Origin: Sulfuritalea sp.
GTDB lineage: Bacteria > Pseudomonadota > Gammaproteobacteria > Burkholderiales > Rhodocyclaceae
Length of the DNA: 64,000 nucleotides
Direction of reading: 5' to 3'
Assembly: GCA_030651305.1 (NCBI GenBank)
Contig: JAUSCI010000037.1
Location: 29,340-93,339 of the forward strand
The position numbers and the translations under genes were made by a program. This document shows, piece after piece, positions 8,232-16,805 of this stretch. Each line of letters opens with the position of its first letter. Within the stretch, counting starts at the first letter, position 1. The notes beneath the pieces are model-generated. The model searched no databases and had not been told where the DNA came from. It was given only the letters and a program-made list of their open reading frames with translations.

Positions 8232-9764
8232 TCAGTGCACCGCCGCGCGGGTGGCGGCCTTGCGCCGCGTCACCTTTGGCACCTTCGACACTGTGGCGAC
8301 GAGCTTGCGGCGCGCCGTCCGCACCGCAACCGGCCGCGGCTTGCGCCTTGCGGGAGGATGCACCAGCGCCAGGTATTCCTGAAAGCTGTCGCGCAGGCAA
8401 TGGGCAAAGACGCCGGGATCCGGCACCTGCTCGTAGCAGGCAGTGAATGAGATGACGATCATGTCGTTGTAACTGGTCACCGAAAACACCAGCCCCATGC
8501 CGTCGGAAATCGGCATGATGGCCGATACGTAAGTCAGGCGGGCGCCCTGCAGATAGAGCGGCACCTGCGGGCCGGGCACGTTGGTGATGGCGCAGTTGGC
8601 CAGCGGCGCCCAGTCGCCGAGCAGGGCCGACGCCGAGCGCAGCATCTTGCTGGTGGCGGCAATCGCGGCGGAAGGTGCGTGTTCCGCGAGGTCGATCAGC
8701 TCGCGCGCACTGACGGCCTGCGCCATGACGGTCGAGGACGAAATGGTGGCATGGATGACGGCCAGCCGTTCCACCGGGTCGAGGATATCAGTGCCAAGGC
8801 CGAGGCGCACCCAGGCAAATTTCGCCTGCCCCGCCGCGTCGGGCCCACTGCGCACGCCCACCGGCGTCGCCGCGACCAGGCTCTCCGCGGGCAACTCACC
8901 CTGCGTGTCGAGGTAGCGCCGCAAGCCGCCGGCACAAACCGCGAGCACCACGTCATTGACCGTCGCGCCGTCGACCAGACCGCGAATGGCTTTGAAATCC
9001 TGCAGCGCAAAGCGGCGCGTCTCGAACACCCGGTGCGGCGACACCTCGCTGTTGAAGCGCGTCAGGGGAAACTCCTGCGGCTCGCCGAGAAACTCCCCGA
9101 CCAGGGTTTTCGTAGCCGACTTCAGCGTTGTCCAGCTGCGGCGCACCGGCTGTGCCATGCGCAGCGGAAAGGTGGCCAGATTCAGACTGGCACGAAAGAG
9201 CAGGCCAAAACTTCCCGGCGCCGACTCGGGAAACCAGGGCGCCGGCGGCGCCGGCGGCGGCGAGTCGGGCGAGATGTCGTGCAGCAGCGTGGTGATCTCG
9301 TTGTTGCGGCTGACATCGATCGCGGCATGATGGATTTTCAGCAACACGGCGAAACTGCCCAGCGGCAGATCGAGAAAACTGTCCAGCCCTTCGATCACAT
9401 ACATTTCCCATAGCGGACGCTGCAGATCGAGCGGCCGGGCGTGAATGCGCGAGGCCTGGATGCAGAACTGGCGCCAGTCGCCGGGCTTGGGCAGGGCGAT
9501 GTGGCGAACGTGATATTCGATATCGAAATTCTCGTCCTCGACCCAGTAGGGATAGTCGAGATCCAGCGGCACGCGCTGGATCTTCTGGCGAAAGATCGGC
9601 AGTTGGCCAAGGCGGCTCTCGACATGCGCCCGGATCTGCTTGAAGCGCACCATGCCGCCTGGCGCGGTGGACTGATCGTAGATGTGCAGCAACGTAACAT
9701 TGGAGTTGGCGTGGGCGCTGTCCGAATAGATATAAGCGGCATCGTGTTCGCTCAGTTGTCGCAT
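8232..9764 (-). CDS. Wax ester synthase/diacylglycerol acyltransferase family protein (variant active site)
   Basis: A 510-residue protein of the bifunctional WS/DGAT family, which esterifies acyl-CoA to fatty alcohols or diacylglycerol at the membrane or lipid-body surface. Family landmarks are PLWEMYVIEGL, ATVNDVVLAVCAGGLRRYL and the C-terminal NVPGPQVPLYLQG. The catalytic motif reads HHAAIDV at residues 145-151: both His and the Asp are kept, but the usual final Gly (HHxxxDG) is Val. The last ~40 residues form a Lys/Arg/Ala-rich tail absent from minimal family members. It sits 121 bp downstream of a hydrolase gene, separated by a palindromic repeat, and 3 bp before another hydrolase. Activity may be altered; the assignment to the family is firm. 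Confidence 0.9.
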   Translation of the reverse strand: MRQLSEHDAAYIYSDSAHANSNVTLLHIYDQSTAPGGMVRFKQIRAHVESRLGQLPIFRQKIQRVPLDLDYPYWVEDENFDIEYHVRHIALPKPGDWRQFCIQASRIHARPLDLQRPLWEMYVIEGLDSFLDLPLGSFAVLLKIHHAAIDVSRNNEITTLLHDISPDSPPPAPPAPWFPESAPGSFGLLFRASLNLATFPLRMAQPVRRSWTTLKSATKTLVGEFLGEPQEFPLTRFNSEVSPHRVFETRRFALQDFKAIRGLVDGATVNDVVLAVCAGGLRRYLDTQGELPAESLVAATPVGVRSGPDAAGQAKFAWVRLGLGTDILDPVERLAVIHATISSSTVMAQAVSARELIDLAEHAPSAAIAATSKMLRSASALLGDWAPLANCAITNVPGPQVPLYLQGARLTYVSAIMPISDGMGLVFSVTSYNDMIVISFTACYEQVPDPGVFAHCLRDSFQEYLALVHPPARRKPRPVAVRTARRKLVATVSKVPKVTRRKAATRAAVH

Positions 9765-9793
9765 GCAATTCCTTTCACGCTAAAACCTCTTTG

Positions 9794-9866
9794 GCCACAG
9801 AGGACACAGAGTTCACAGAGGAAAACCCGGCCATGCCGTCTCTGTGTTCTCTGTGTCCTCTGTGGC
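9794..9866. repeat. Palindromic interspersed repeat, copy 1
   Basis: A long imperfect inverted repeat. The left arm starts gccacagaggacacagag and the right arm ends ctctgtgtcctctgtggc, separated by a short GC-rich loop. A transcript in either direction would fold into a strong hairpin. A second copy with the same arms and similar flanks (taaaacct before, ggttt after) lies at 15030-15103. It sits between the hydrolase and WS/DGAT genes of the leftward operon, where it could affect mRNA processing or stability. Repeats with these arms recur in some betaproteobacterial genomes (general recollection, not checked). Confidence 0.85.
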
Positions 9867-9885
9867 TGGATTCAAGGGTTTTGTT

Positions 9886-10749
9886 TCAATTGGCGGGAGA
9901 GTGCGGGTCGACCCGCGACGCACCCGAGGTCATGTGCCAGACGCGGCCAAGCATGCGCAGCGGGTGAAACGGCTGCCAGTCGTTTTCCGGCTGTGCCAGA
10001 CGATCGGCGACGATAGCCAGCACGATACCATTGAAGCCCAGCCCGAGATGGCTGCCGGGCACCTGGATGTTTTCATGGAAGGCCGGGTCGCCGTCGATGG
10101 TGGCCTCCTGCGGCGGCACCACGCCATCGCCCAGCGAGTATAGGCAACTGGTCGGAACCGACAGGCGACGTTGCTCGCGCAGCGTCTTGGCGCGGGGCTG
10201 CATGACATGCGCCGCGGCGCCGAGGCGATGTGACACCAGCCGGTAGAGCGCTTTCACGGCGGGAGGCGACTGGCTGCCGGCGGCATCGACGCTGACCGGA
10301 CTGCCCAGGGTGATGATCGAACGCACGCATTCGAGCGTGCTCTCGGCGCCGTAGAGCGAAAATACGCCACCCAGGCTCCAGCCGACCAGGCTCACCTTGC
10401 GTCCGGCGGAGTGGTGCAGATAACGGATTTTTTGCGGCAGGGCGCTGGCGTGCTTGCTGCGAAAACCCAGATTGCGCCCCAGCCCCCATGTGTGCACGTC
10501 GTAACCCTTGCTCTGCAAAAACAGCTTGAGCGCGATCAGCGACTTTTCGTCCGCCATGAAGCCGGGCAACAACAACACCGGATGTCCGTCGCCGCGCGGC
10601 GCCTGCAGCAGCAGCGGCAGCGAGGCCGGCAGCAGCGCCATTTCGAGCAGGGCGCGAGGTTCCAGGATCGAATACAGCGCGCGGGGCGACCCGACGTGGG
10701 CATGGCGGACGACGGCGCGGCGTTGGGGCATGGCAAGCGCTCCGGTCAT
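9886..10749 (-). CDS. Alpha/beta hydrolase of the lipase/PHA-synthase-like type
   Basis: A 287-residue alpha/beta hydrolase with VLLLPGFMADEKS as oxyanion region, nucleophile elbow GWSLGG, acid in SLGDGVVPP and His in PGSHLGLG. The LLPGFM...SKGYDVHTWGLGRN arrangement resembles hydrolases often found beside WS/DGAT genes. Its ATG overlaps the upstream WS/DGAT stop by 4 bp (ATGA), so the two are translationally coupled. No signal peptide is evident. A role in cleaving or remodelling storage lipids is plausible but inferred from context alone. Confidence 0.87.
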   Translation of the reverse strand: MTGALAMPQRRAVVRHAHVGSPRALYSILEPRALLEMALLPASLPLLLQAPRGDGHPVLLLPGFMADEKSLIALKLFLQSKGYDVHTWGLGRNLGFRSKHASALPQKIRYLHHSAGRKVSLVGWSLGGVFSLYGAESTLECVRSIITLGSPVSVDAAGSQSPPAVKALYRLVSHRLGAAAHVMQPRAKTLREQRRLSVPTSCLYSLGDGVVPPQEATIDGDPAFHENIQVPGSHLGLGFNGIVLAIVADRLAQPENDWQPFHPLRMLGRVWHMTSGASRVDPHSPAN

Positions 10750-12320
10750 TTTGCGATCGCAACTACGGGGGGGCGCCTGAGCCTGGCGCGACTTGCCGCG
10801 GGCTTCGCCGCCGCGGCTTTGCGCGGTGCTCTTGCCGGCTTCTGCATGACCTGCTTCATCTCCTCGAAGGCATCGAGGAAATCGTCTGCCAGGTGGCGCA
10901 CGTCAGGCACCGCGCAACGGGCGACGACGAAGCCGAGACAGAGCTTGCCGGCGTAGCTCATCAGCGTGATGTTGAGGCCGATCCCGTGCTCGACGATCGA
11001 CAGCGGCCAGTAGCCGGTCATGCGCAAGCCATTGACATAAAGCGGCACGGTCGGGCCGGGCACGTTGGAAATCAGCACGTTGGCCAGTATCGGCAGCGTA
11101 TCGACGACGCGACTGCGGCCGTACACGGACGCCAGCGCACCGAGCAGCCAGGGCACGCCGATCAGGGGAATGTCGGTGGGGATTACCGACTTGGCGCTGC
11201 GTGCCACTGCCTTGGTGGCGCCCGCGGAGTCGCGAATCGCCCGTAGGCGCTTGACCGGGTCGGCGACGTTGGTGGCCAGGCTGACCAGGCTCAGCGTGGC
11301 CTGGGTGCGCATCTCGGTGTTGCCCTGCTCGCGCAGCGAGATGGGCATCGAGGCAATCAGCGATTTGCGCGGGATCGAGCCGCTGCGCTTCAGGTAGCGG
11401 CGCAGGGCGCCGCTGCACAGGGCAAGGACAACGTCATTGACGGTCGCGTCATTCGCGGCGGCAATCGCCTTCAGTTCGTCGCGCGGCACGGTGGCCGTAG
11501 CAAATCCGCGCGCGGGGGTGATCGCGACGTTGAATGCCGTGCGCGGGCCGAAAGAGACTGAGCGGCGCAGCTCACCAAGATCAACCGCCTGCTCGCTTCC
11601 CGCCTTGCCGCGCGCCCGGCCGGCGGAACTCTTGACCGAATTGCCGACAATCGCGGCGAGGGTTCGCACCACACCGGGCAGTTCGCGTACCAGCTTGACG
11701 TACTGCGCGGCATCGTGGCGAAACGCGGCCGCCGCCAGCGCCAGCGTTCCCGGTTTGCCAGCGGCCGCTGTTGTGTCGGCTGCAACCAGCTGCGCCTTGC
11801 GCTTCCGCGCCGGCACGACATCGGGCGTGGTATCGAACAGCGCCCCGGCCAGCGCCACGCCGGCCTGGCCGTCGAGCATGGCGTGGTGAATCTTGAAGTA
11901 ATACGCCTTGTCGCCGCTGGCGAGTCCCTCCAGTACATACAGCATCCACAAGGGGCGTGAGCGGTCGAGCAGCTCGGCATGCAGGTCGGCGACCACCGCC
12001 TCAAGTTGCGCCCAGGTGCCCGGCTTGGGAATGCGGACGCGGCGAATATGCTGGTCAAGATCGATCTCGTCCTGTAGCCAGACCGGATTCGCCACTTGCA
12101 GCGGCAGACCCGCCAGACGCCGGCGCAGCACCGGCACCATGCGGCTTGCCATCATGTGCCGGACGCTGGCAAAGAAGTCGCCCCTGAAACCGGCCGGTGT
12201 CTCGAAAAGATGCAGCGAGCCGACATGCATCGGCGTCGCCGCAGTTTCGAGGTTGAGAAAAGCGCCATCGACACCGCTCAGGGTTTCGATCCCTGATTCC
12301 TTCGGATTCCTTCTACTCAT
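10746..12320 (-). CDS. Wax ester synthase/diacylglycerol acyltransferase
   Basis: A 524-residue WS/DGAT protein with an intact HHAMLDG active-site motif at residues 145-151, SRPLWMLYVLEGL, NDVVLALCSGALRRYL and NVPGPTVPLYVNG. It should transfer acyl groups from acyl-CoA to alcohols or diacylglycerol to make neutral storage lipid. The start at 12320 (MSRRNPKE) is preferred over an upstream ATG at 12383 because it has a good ribosome site (aaggggag), and the upstream one falls inside the operator palindrome. The last ~35 residues are Ala/Lys/Arg/Pro-rich. It is the first gene of the leftward six-gene unit and diverges from tetR. Confidence 0.93.
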   Translation of the reverse strand: MSRRNPKESGIETLSGVDGAFLNLETAATPMHVGSLHLFETPAGFRGDFFASVRHMMASRMVPVLRRRLAGLPLQVANPVWLQDEIDLDQHIRRVRIPKPGTWAQLEAVVADLHAELLDRSRPLWMLYVLEGLASGDKAYYFKIHHAMLDGQAGVALAGALFDTTPDVVPARKRKAQLVAADTTAAAGKPGTLALAAAAFRHDAAQYVKLVRELPGVVRTLAAIVGNSVKSSAGRARGKAGSEQAVDLGELRRSVSFGPRTAFNVAITPARGFATATVPRDELKAIAAANDATVNDVVLALCSGALRRYLKRSGSIPRKSLIASMPISLREQGNTEMRTQATLSLVSLATNVADPVKRLRAIRDSAGATKAVARSAKSVIPTDIPLIGVPWLLGALASVYGRSRVVDTLPILANVLISNVPGPTVPLYVNGLRMTGYWPLSIVEHGIGLNITLMSYAGKLCLGFVVARCAVPDVRHLADDFLDAFEEMKQVMQKPARAPRKAAAAKPAASRARLRRPPVVAIAK

Positions 12321-12384
12321 GCACTCCCCTTCGACAGCGCCCAGTATCCGCCCAAGGCCGACCGGAAACAAATTCCTACCCATC

Positions 12385-12402
12385 GGTAGAATAGTTTCTA
12401 CC
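12385..12402. promoter_or_regulatory. Perfect 18 bp palindrome, probable TetR operator
   Basis: The sequence ggtagaaTAGTttctacc has perfect 7 bp arms around a 4 bp centre. A further half-site-like ttcctacc lies just to the left (12373-12380), four bases away. It sits in the 147 bp gap between the divergent WS/DGAT operon and tetR, immediately upstream of a TATAAT box. Size, symmetry and place are what is expected of a TetR-family operator controlling both directions (inference). Confidence 0.7.
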
Positions 12403-12408
12403 GCCCAG

Positions 12409-12414
12409 TATAAT
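12409..12414 (+). promoter_or_regulatory. Candidate -10 box of the tetR promoter
   Basis: A perfect TATAAT lies 6 bp after the palindrome and 53 bp before the tetR ATG. No good -35 hexamer is visible at 16-18 bp, where the palindrome arm lies, so bound repressor would occlude the promoter. Confidence 0.5.
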
Positions 12415-12467
12415 CGTCGCCTGGTCCCATCCCTCGTCGCCCGGCAAACCTTTTACAACACTCCCCG

Positions 12468-13175
12468 ATGCCCGCCATCCGCAACGCCATCAAAGCCGCC
12501 GCGCCCGCCGCCAGCCGACCTGCCGAAACGCAGGCCTGCATCGACAAGCGCGAGCGCATCCTGGCGGTCGCCGAAGACCTGTTCTACCGGCACGGCTTTG
12601 CCGGCACCACGGTGGACATGATCTGCGAAGAGATCGGCGTCACCAAACCTTTCGTCTATTACTATTTCCATGACAAGCATGCGATCGTCGAAACCCTGGC
12701 CTGGCGGGCTTCCGTCGCCTGCCTGTCGACCATGAAGTTTCCGGCCGGCGACGATCGGCCGGCTCATCTCAAGCTGGCCGAGGGTCTGCAGCGCTGGGTT
12801 GCCGCCAGCGTCACGCATTTCCGCGCCAGTGCGCTGGCATTTCGCGTAACCGCGTCGCTGCGCCCGGAATTCCGCGCCGAACTGCGCAATCTCGCCAACG
12901 ACTTCTATGCCGACCTCGGCGCCCTGATGGAAGAAGGCCGGCGCCAGGGCACGCTGTCCTTCGAGGACACCACGGTCACCACGATGGCCATGGGCGGCGC
13001 GGTGGGCTTCATGTACACCTGGTATCGCCCGGAAGGACGTCTACCGCCGGATGAACTCGTCAGCCGGCTGACCGCCACGCTGTGCCAGATGATCGGCCTG
13101 CGGCCTGCCCCATCCCCTGCTGCACAGCCGGCCAAAGCGCGCAGGAAAATCCAACCACGGAGGACCCCCCAATGA
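12468..13175 (+). CDS. TetR-family transcriptional regulator
   Basis: A 235-residue regulator. The N-terminal helix-turn-helix is clear: RERILAVAEDLFYRHGF, then TTVDMICEEIGVTKPFVYYYF with HDKHAIVE, the TetR_N pattern at residues ~27-75. The rest is the helical ligand-binding domain. The C-terminus carries a short basic tail (KARRKIQPRR). It diverges from the WS/DGAT operon and its stop overlaps the dehydrogenase start (ATGA). It is therefore the likely controller of both lipid units, perhaps sensing an acyl-CoA or fatty acid (inference; the ligand is not readable). The start codon lacks a strong ribosome site. Confidence 0.92.
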   Translation: MPAIRNAIKAAAPAASRPAETQACIDKRERILAVAEDLFYRHGFAGTTVDMICEEIGVTKPFVYYYFHDKHAIVETLAWRASVACLSTMKFPAGDDRPAHLKLAEGLQRWVAASVTHFRASALAFRVTASLRPEFRAELRNLANDFYADLGALMEEGRRQGTLSFEDTTVTTMAMGGAVGFMYTWYRPEGRLPPDELVSRLTATLCQMIGLRPAPSPAAQPAKARRKIQPRRTPQ

Positions 13176-14011
13176 AACAATTCCGCGACCGTACGGCGGT
13201 CATCACCGGCGCTGCCAGCGGCATCGGCCTCGAACTGGCGCGACGTGCCGCTGCCGAAGGCATGCAACTGGTGCTGGCCGATATCGAATACGCCCGGCTG
13301 GAGACTGCCGCGGCAACACTGGGCCTGCCCGCCGAGCGCCTACTGCTGCAGAAAACCGACGTCAGCCGCGAAGATGAAATCGCCGTACTCGCCGCCGCCG
13401 CCTTCTCCCGCTTCGGCGCCGTGCATCTGCTGTGCAACAACGCTGGCGTCGGCCTCACCCGCGTCACCTGGGAGCACAGCACGGCCGACTGGGAATGGGT
13501 GCTCGGCGTCAATCTCTGGAGCGTGATCCACGGCATCCACCACTTCCTGCCGCAGATGCTGGCGCAGGGCGACGAAGGCCACATCGTCAATACCTCATCG
13601 GTCGCCGGACTCCTGTCCACACCGGGCATGGCGGCCTACAACGTCAGCAAGCACGGCGTGGTGACGCTGTCCGAGACGCTCTACGGCGAATTGCTGGCGG
13701 CCAAGGCAAAAGTGGGCGTCTCGGTGCTGTGCCCGGCCTGGGTGCCGACCGGCATCCATGAATCCTCGCGCAACCGGCAAGATCGCTACGGCAGCGCCGC
13801 GCCCACCGCCGGCCTTTCCGCCGCCTACGAGGAGCGCATGGGGCAGGCGGTGAAGTCAGGCCGCCTCACCGCCACCGACATGGCCAGCGCCGTGTTCGAT
13901 GCCGTCGGCGAGGGACGCTTCTATGTCATCCCCCACCGCAAGATCAACAACGCCATCCAGTTGCGCATGGATGACATCATGAACCAGCGCAATCCTACGC
14001 CGCTGGCATAA
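13172..14011 (+). CDS. Short-chain dehydrogenase/reductase
   Basis: A 279-residue classical SDR. The nucleotide-binding motif TGAASGIG is near the N-terminus, NNAG in the middle, and the catalytic Ser and YNVSK follow (SSVAGLL...YNVSKHG). It should oxidise or reduce an alcohol/carbonyl with NAD(P)H in the cytoplasm. The ATG at 13172 overlaps the tetR stop and has a ggagga ribosome site. The next gene follows 18 bp later. Together with the quinone-oxidoreductase-like and aldehyde dehydrogenase genes it could run an alcohol to aldehyde to acid path connected to wax ester turnover (inference). Confidence 0.92.
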   Translation: MKQFRDRTAVITGAASGIGLELARRAAAEGMQLVLADIEYARLETAAATLGLPAERLLLQKTDVSREDEIAVLAAAAFSRFGAVHLLCNNAGVGLTRVTWEHSTADWEWVLGVNLWSVIHGIHHFLPQMLAQGDEGHIVNTSSVAGLLSTPGMAAYNVSKHGVVTLSETLYGELLAAKAKVGVSVLCPAWVPTGIHESSRNRQDRYGSAAPTAGLSAAYEERMGQAVKSGRLTATDMASAVFDAVGEGRFYVIPHRKINNAIQLRMDDIMNQRNPTPLA

Positions 14012-14029
14012 CAACAAAGGAATCCCCCG

Positions 14030-15010
14030 ATGAAAGCCCTGATGTGCGAAGCCTATGGTCCGATCGACACCCTCGTCGTCAAGGACGTCCCCTCCCCCCT
14101 GCCCGGCCCCAGACAACTGCTGATCGAAGTCAGGGCCGCCGCCGTCAACTTCCCCGATGCGCTGATGGTGCAGGGCCTCTACCAGGTCAAGCCGCCGCTG
14201 CCCTTCACGCCGGGCGCCGAGATTTCCGGCATCGTCAAGGCCGTCGGCAGCGAGGTGAAGCACTACCAGCCGGGCGACCGGGTGATCGCCCTGACCAGTA
14301 CCGGCGGCTTCGCCGAGGAATGCCTGGCCGACATGGCGCGCGTCATGCCGCTTGCAGCCGGCATGGATTTCGAAACCGGCGCCGCACTGGTGCTGACCTA
14401 CGGCACCTCGCTGCACGGCCTCAAGGATTGCGGCCACCTGCAGGCCGGCGAAACCCTGGTGGTACTCGGCGCCGCGGGCGGTGTCGGCATCTCGGCGATC
14501 GAGATCGGCAAGGCCATGGGCGCGCGGGTGATAGCCGCCGCCTCGACGGACGACAAGCTGGAGCTGTGCAAGAAAGTCGGCGCTGACGACACGGTGAATT
14601 ACAGCATTGAAAATCTCAAGGACCGCATCAACGAACTCACCGCGGGCAAAGGCGCCGACGTTGTGTACGACCCGGTCGGCGGGCCCTATACCGAGCCGGC
14701 GCTGCGCGCCCTGGCCTGGCACGGACGGCTGCTGGTGATCGGCTTCGCCGCCGGCGACATCCCGAAGATTCCGCTCAACCTGGCGCTGCTCAAGGAGCGC
14801 TCGATCATCGGCGTGTATTGGGGCGATTCGACCCGGCACGATCCGGTCGGCCACCTCGCCAATCTGCACCAACTCCATGAATGGTTCGCCGCCGGCACCA
14901 TCCACCCGGTGGTCAGCGAGCGCTTCCCGCTCGCTGAAGCCAAGGATGCGATCGCCAAGATCGCCAACCGTCAGGTCAAGGGCAAGATCGTCGTTTTACC
15001 CAATAGCTAA
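14030..15010 (+). CDS. NADPH:quinone oxidoreductase-like MDR-family enzyme
   Basis: A 326-residue medium-chain reductase. The N-terminal GroES-like half has [17 protein letters not shown], the nucleotide site is VLGAAGGVG, and the ends [14 protein letters not shown] and VKGKIVVL are typical of the zinc-free quinone oxidoreductase branch. Zinc-ligand cysteines are absent. It probably reduces quinones or enoyl/enone compounds with NADPH. It is third in the rightward tetR unit with a ribosome site aaagga. A decayed C-terminal piece of a related enzyme lies at 16628-16720. Confidence 0.9.
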   Translation: MKALMCEAYGPIDTLVVKDVPSPLPGPRQLLIEVRAAAVNFPDALMVQGLYQVKPPLPFTPGAEISGIVKAVGSEVKHYQPGDRVIALTSTGGFAEECLADMARVMPLAAGMDFETGAALVLTYGTSLHGLKDCGHLQAGETLVVLGAAGGVGISAIEIGKAMGARVIAAASTDDKLELCKKVGADDTVNYSIENLKDRINELTAGKGADVVYDPVGGPYTEPALRALAWHGRLLVIGFAAGDIPKIPLNLALLKERSIIGVYWGDSTRHDPVGHLANLHQLHEWFAAGTIHPVVSERFPLAEAKDAIAKIANRQVKGKIVVLPNS

Positions 15011-15029
15011 ACCAACTTAAAACCTATTT

Positions 15030-15103
15030 GCCACAGAGGACACAGAGGTCACAGAGGAAACCCTCCTTCTGCTTTTCTCTGTGCTCTCTGTGTCCTCTGT
15101 GGC
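15030..15103. repeat. Palindromic interspersed repeat, copy 2
   Basis: The same inverted repeat as at 9794-9866: left arm gccacagaggacacagag, right arm ctctgtgtcctctgtggc, with a different loop. It lies 19 bp after the quinone-oxidoreductase-like stop and 35 bp before the aldehyde dehydrogenase start, inside the rightward unit. An apparent in-frame extension of the dehydrogenase through this repeat is an artefact of its low complexity. Confidence 0.85.
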
Positions 15104-15138
15104 TAATGGTTTGGCCTTCTATTTCAACAAGGAAACGT

Positions 15139-16578
15139 ATGGAACAGCGCACGCAGTTTTACATCGACGGCCAATGGGTTGCCCCGGCCGGCACGGGCAA
15201 CATCGAGGTTTTCTCGCCCACCGACGGCGCCCTGCTGGCGACCATCCCGCAAGGCCACGCCGCCGACGCCAACGCGGCCGTGATGGCGGCGCGAGGCGCC
15301 TTCGCCGCCTGGAGCACGACACCGGCCGCCGAGCGCGCCGCGTATCTCAAGAAGATTCAGGAAGGCCTCAAGGCCCGCAGCGATGAAATCGCCAGGACCA
15401 TCACGCTGGAAATGGGCATGCCCTACAAGCTGTCGCAGCGCATCCAGGTCGGCTCGCCGACTGCCAGCTTCGGCATGTACTCGAAAATGCTGGCCGACTT
15501 TCCCTTCGAGGAACGCGTCGGCAATTCGAAGGTGCTGCGCGAAGCGGTCGGCGTCGTGGTCGCCATCACGCCGTGGAACTATCCGTTGCACCAGATCGCC
15601 GCCAAAGTCGCCGCCGCGCTGGCGGCAGGCTGCAGCGTGGTGCTGAAGCCCTCCGAGGTCGCGCCGCTGAACGCCTTCCTGCTGGCCGAAATCATCCATG
15701 ACGCCGGCATGCCGGCCGGCGTCTTCAACCTCGTCACCGGCTACGGCCCGGTGATCGGCGAAGCCCTGGTGACGCACCCGGAAGTGGACATGGTGTCCTT
15801 CACCGGCTCGACCCGCGCCGGCACGCGCGTCTCCGAACTGGCCTCGGCCACGGTCAAGCGCGTCGCACTGGAACTCGGCGGCAAGTCGGCGGCGATCATT
15901 CTCGACGACGCCGACTTTGCGGTCGCGGTCAAGGGCGTGGTCGGCAACTGCTTCCTCAACTCGGGCCAGACTTGCACCGCCCACACCCGCATGCTGGTGC
16001 CCGCCGCGCGCTATGCGGAAGCCGCGCAGATTGCCGTCGAAGCGGCCCAGGCCTACCGTCCCGGCGACCCCATGGCCGAAGGCACCACGCTCGGCCCACT
16101 GGCTTCGAAGATGCAGCAGGACCGCGTCCGCGAGTACATCGCCAAGGGCATCGCCGAAGGCTGCGAGCTGCTGACCGGTGGCGCCGAACTGCCCGCGGGC
16201 GTCAACCCGGACGGCTACTACGTCGCGCCGACCATCTTCGGCAAGGTCAAGCCGGACACCACCATCGCCCAGGAAGAAATCTTCGGCCCGGTGCTATCGA
16301 TCATCACCTACACCGACGAAGACGATGCCGTGCGCATTGCCAACGGCACCGTCTATGGCCTCGCCGGCGGCGTCTGGTCGGCCAGCGACGAACACGCCGA
16401 GCAAGTCGCCCGCCGCCTGCGCACCGGCCAGGTCGAGATCAACGGCGGCCCCTTTAACCTCTACGCGCCCTTCGGCGGCTACAAGCAGTCCGGCAACGGC
16501 CGCGAACTGGGCAAGTACGGCCTGGAGGATTTCCTCGAATACAAGGCCATGCAGTTCAAGCCGGCGCCGAAAGCATAG
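15139..16578 (+). CDS. Aldehyde dehydrogenase (NAD(P)+)
   Basis: A 479-residue aldehyde dehydrogenase of normal length. Key motifs: ITPWNYP, the general-base Glu in LELGGKSAA, catalytic C279 in NSGQTCTAH, and EEIFGPV. It oxidises aldehydes to acids in the cytoplasm. The start at 15139 has a ribosome site (aagga) and follows the palindromic repeat. It is the last gene of the tetR unit. Its final ~170 bp are nearly identical to a scar at 49341-49513, so a close relative existed or a copying event took place. Confidence 0.94.
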   Translation: MEQRTQFYIDGQWVAPAGTGNIEVFSPTDGALLATIPQGHAADANAAVMAARGAFAAWSTTPAAERAAYLKKIQEGLKARSDEIARTITLEMGMPYKLSQRIQVGSPTASFGMYSKMLADFPFEERVGNSKVLREAVGVVVAITPWNYPLHQIAAKVAAALAAGCSVVLKPSEVAPLNAFLLAEIIHDAGMPAGVFNLVTGYGPVIGEALVTHPEVDMVSFTGSTRAGTRVSELASATVKRVALELGGKSAAIILDDADFAVAVKGVVGNCFLNSGQTCTAHTRMLVPAARYAEAAQIAVEAAQAYRPGDPMAEGTTLGPLASKMQQDRVREYIAKGIAEGCELLTGGAELPAGVNPDGYYVAPTIFGKVKPDTTIAQEEIFGPVLSIITYTDEDDAVRIANGTVYGLAGGVWSASDEHAEQVARRLRTGQVEINGGPFNLYAPFGGYKQSGNGRELGKYGLEDFLEYKAMQFKPAPKA

Positions 16579-16627
16579 GCTGGCCGTCGTCGGCCGCCGA
16601 TGCGACGCAAGAAGGGCGCCGCGCGAG

Positions 16628-16720
16628 CTGCGCCCCGTGGTCGGCGAGCACTTCTCCCTTTCCGCGGCAAAGGATGCGTTTGCCCTGGCGTCCGGCATGT
16701 GGGCGCGGCAACAGGTAAAA
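16628..16720 (+). pseudogene. Remnant of a quinone-oxidoreductase-like C-terminus
   Basis: One frame reads LRPVVGEHFSLSAAKDAFAL, which matches the C-terminal [19 protein letters not shown] of the enzyme encoded at 14030-15010 at both protein and base level. No start, upstream domain or family-specific ending remains. It is therefore a decayed fragment left between the aldehyde dehydrogenase and the next gene. Confidence 0.55.
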
Positions 16721-16805
16721 TACAAATCAACGGATCGGCAAAAGATTCTTTGCGCCGGGTTTGCGGTTGGTTTGGTGGATTTTTCTCGGAAGGGTACGGT
16801 AAGTC

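Noticed and set aside
12321-12383. Longer WS/DGAT starting at 12383
   Set aside because: The extension runs through the operator palindrome, lacks family similarity, and the start at 12320 has a good ribosome site.
15028-15138. N-terminal extension of the aldehyde dehydrogenase
   Set aside because: It translates the palindromic repeat; ATG 15139 with aagga fits the family N-terminus.
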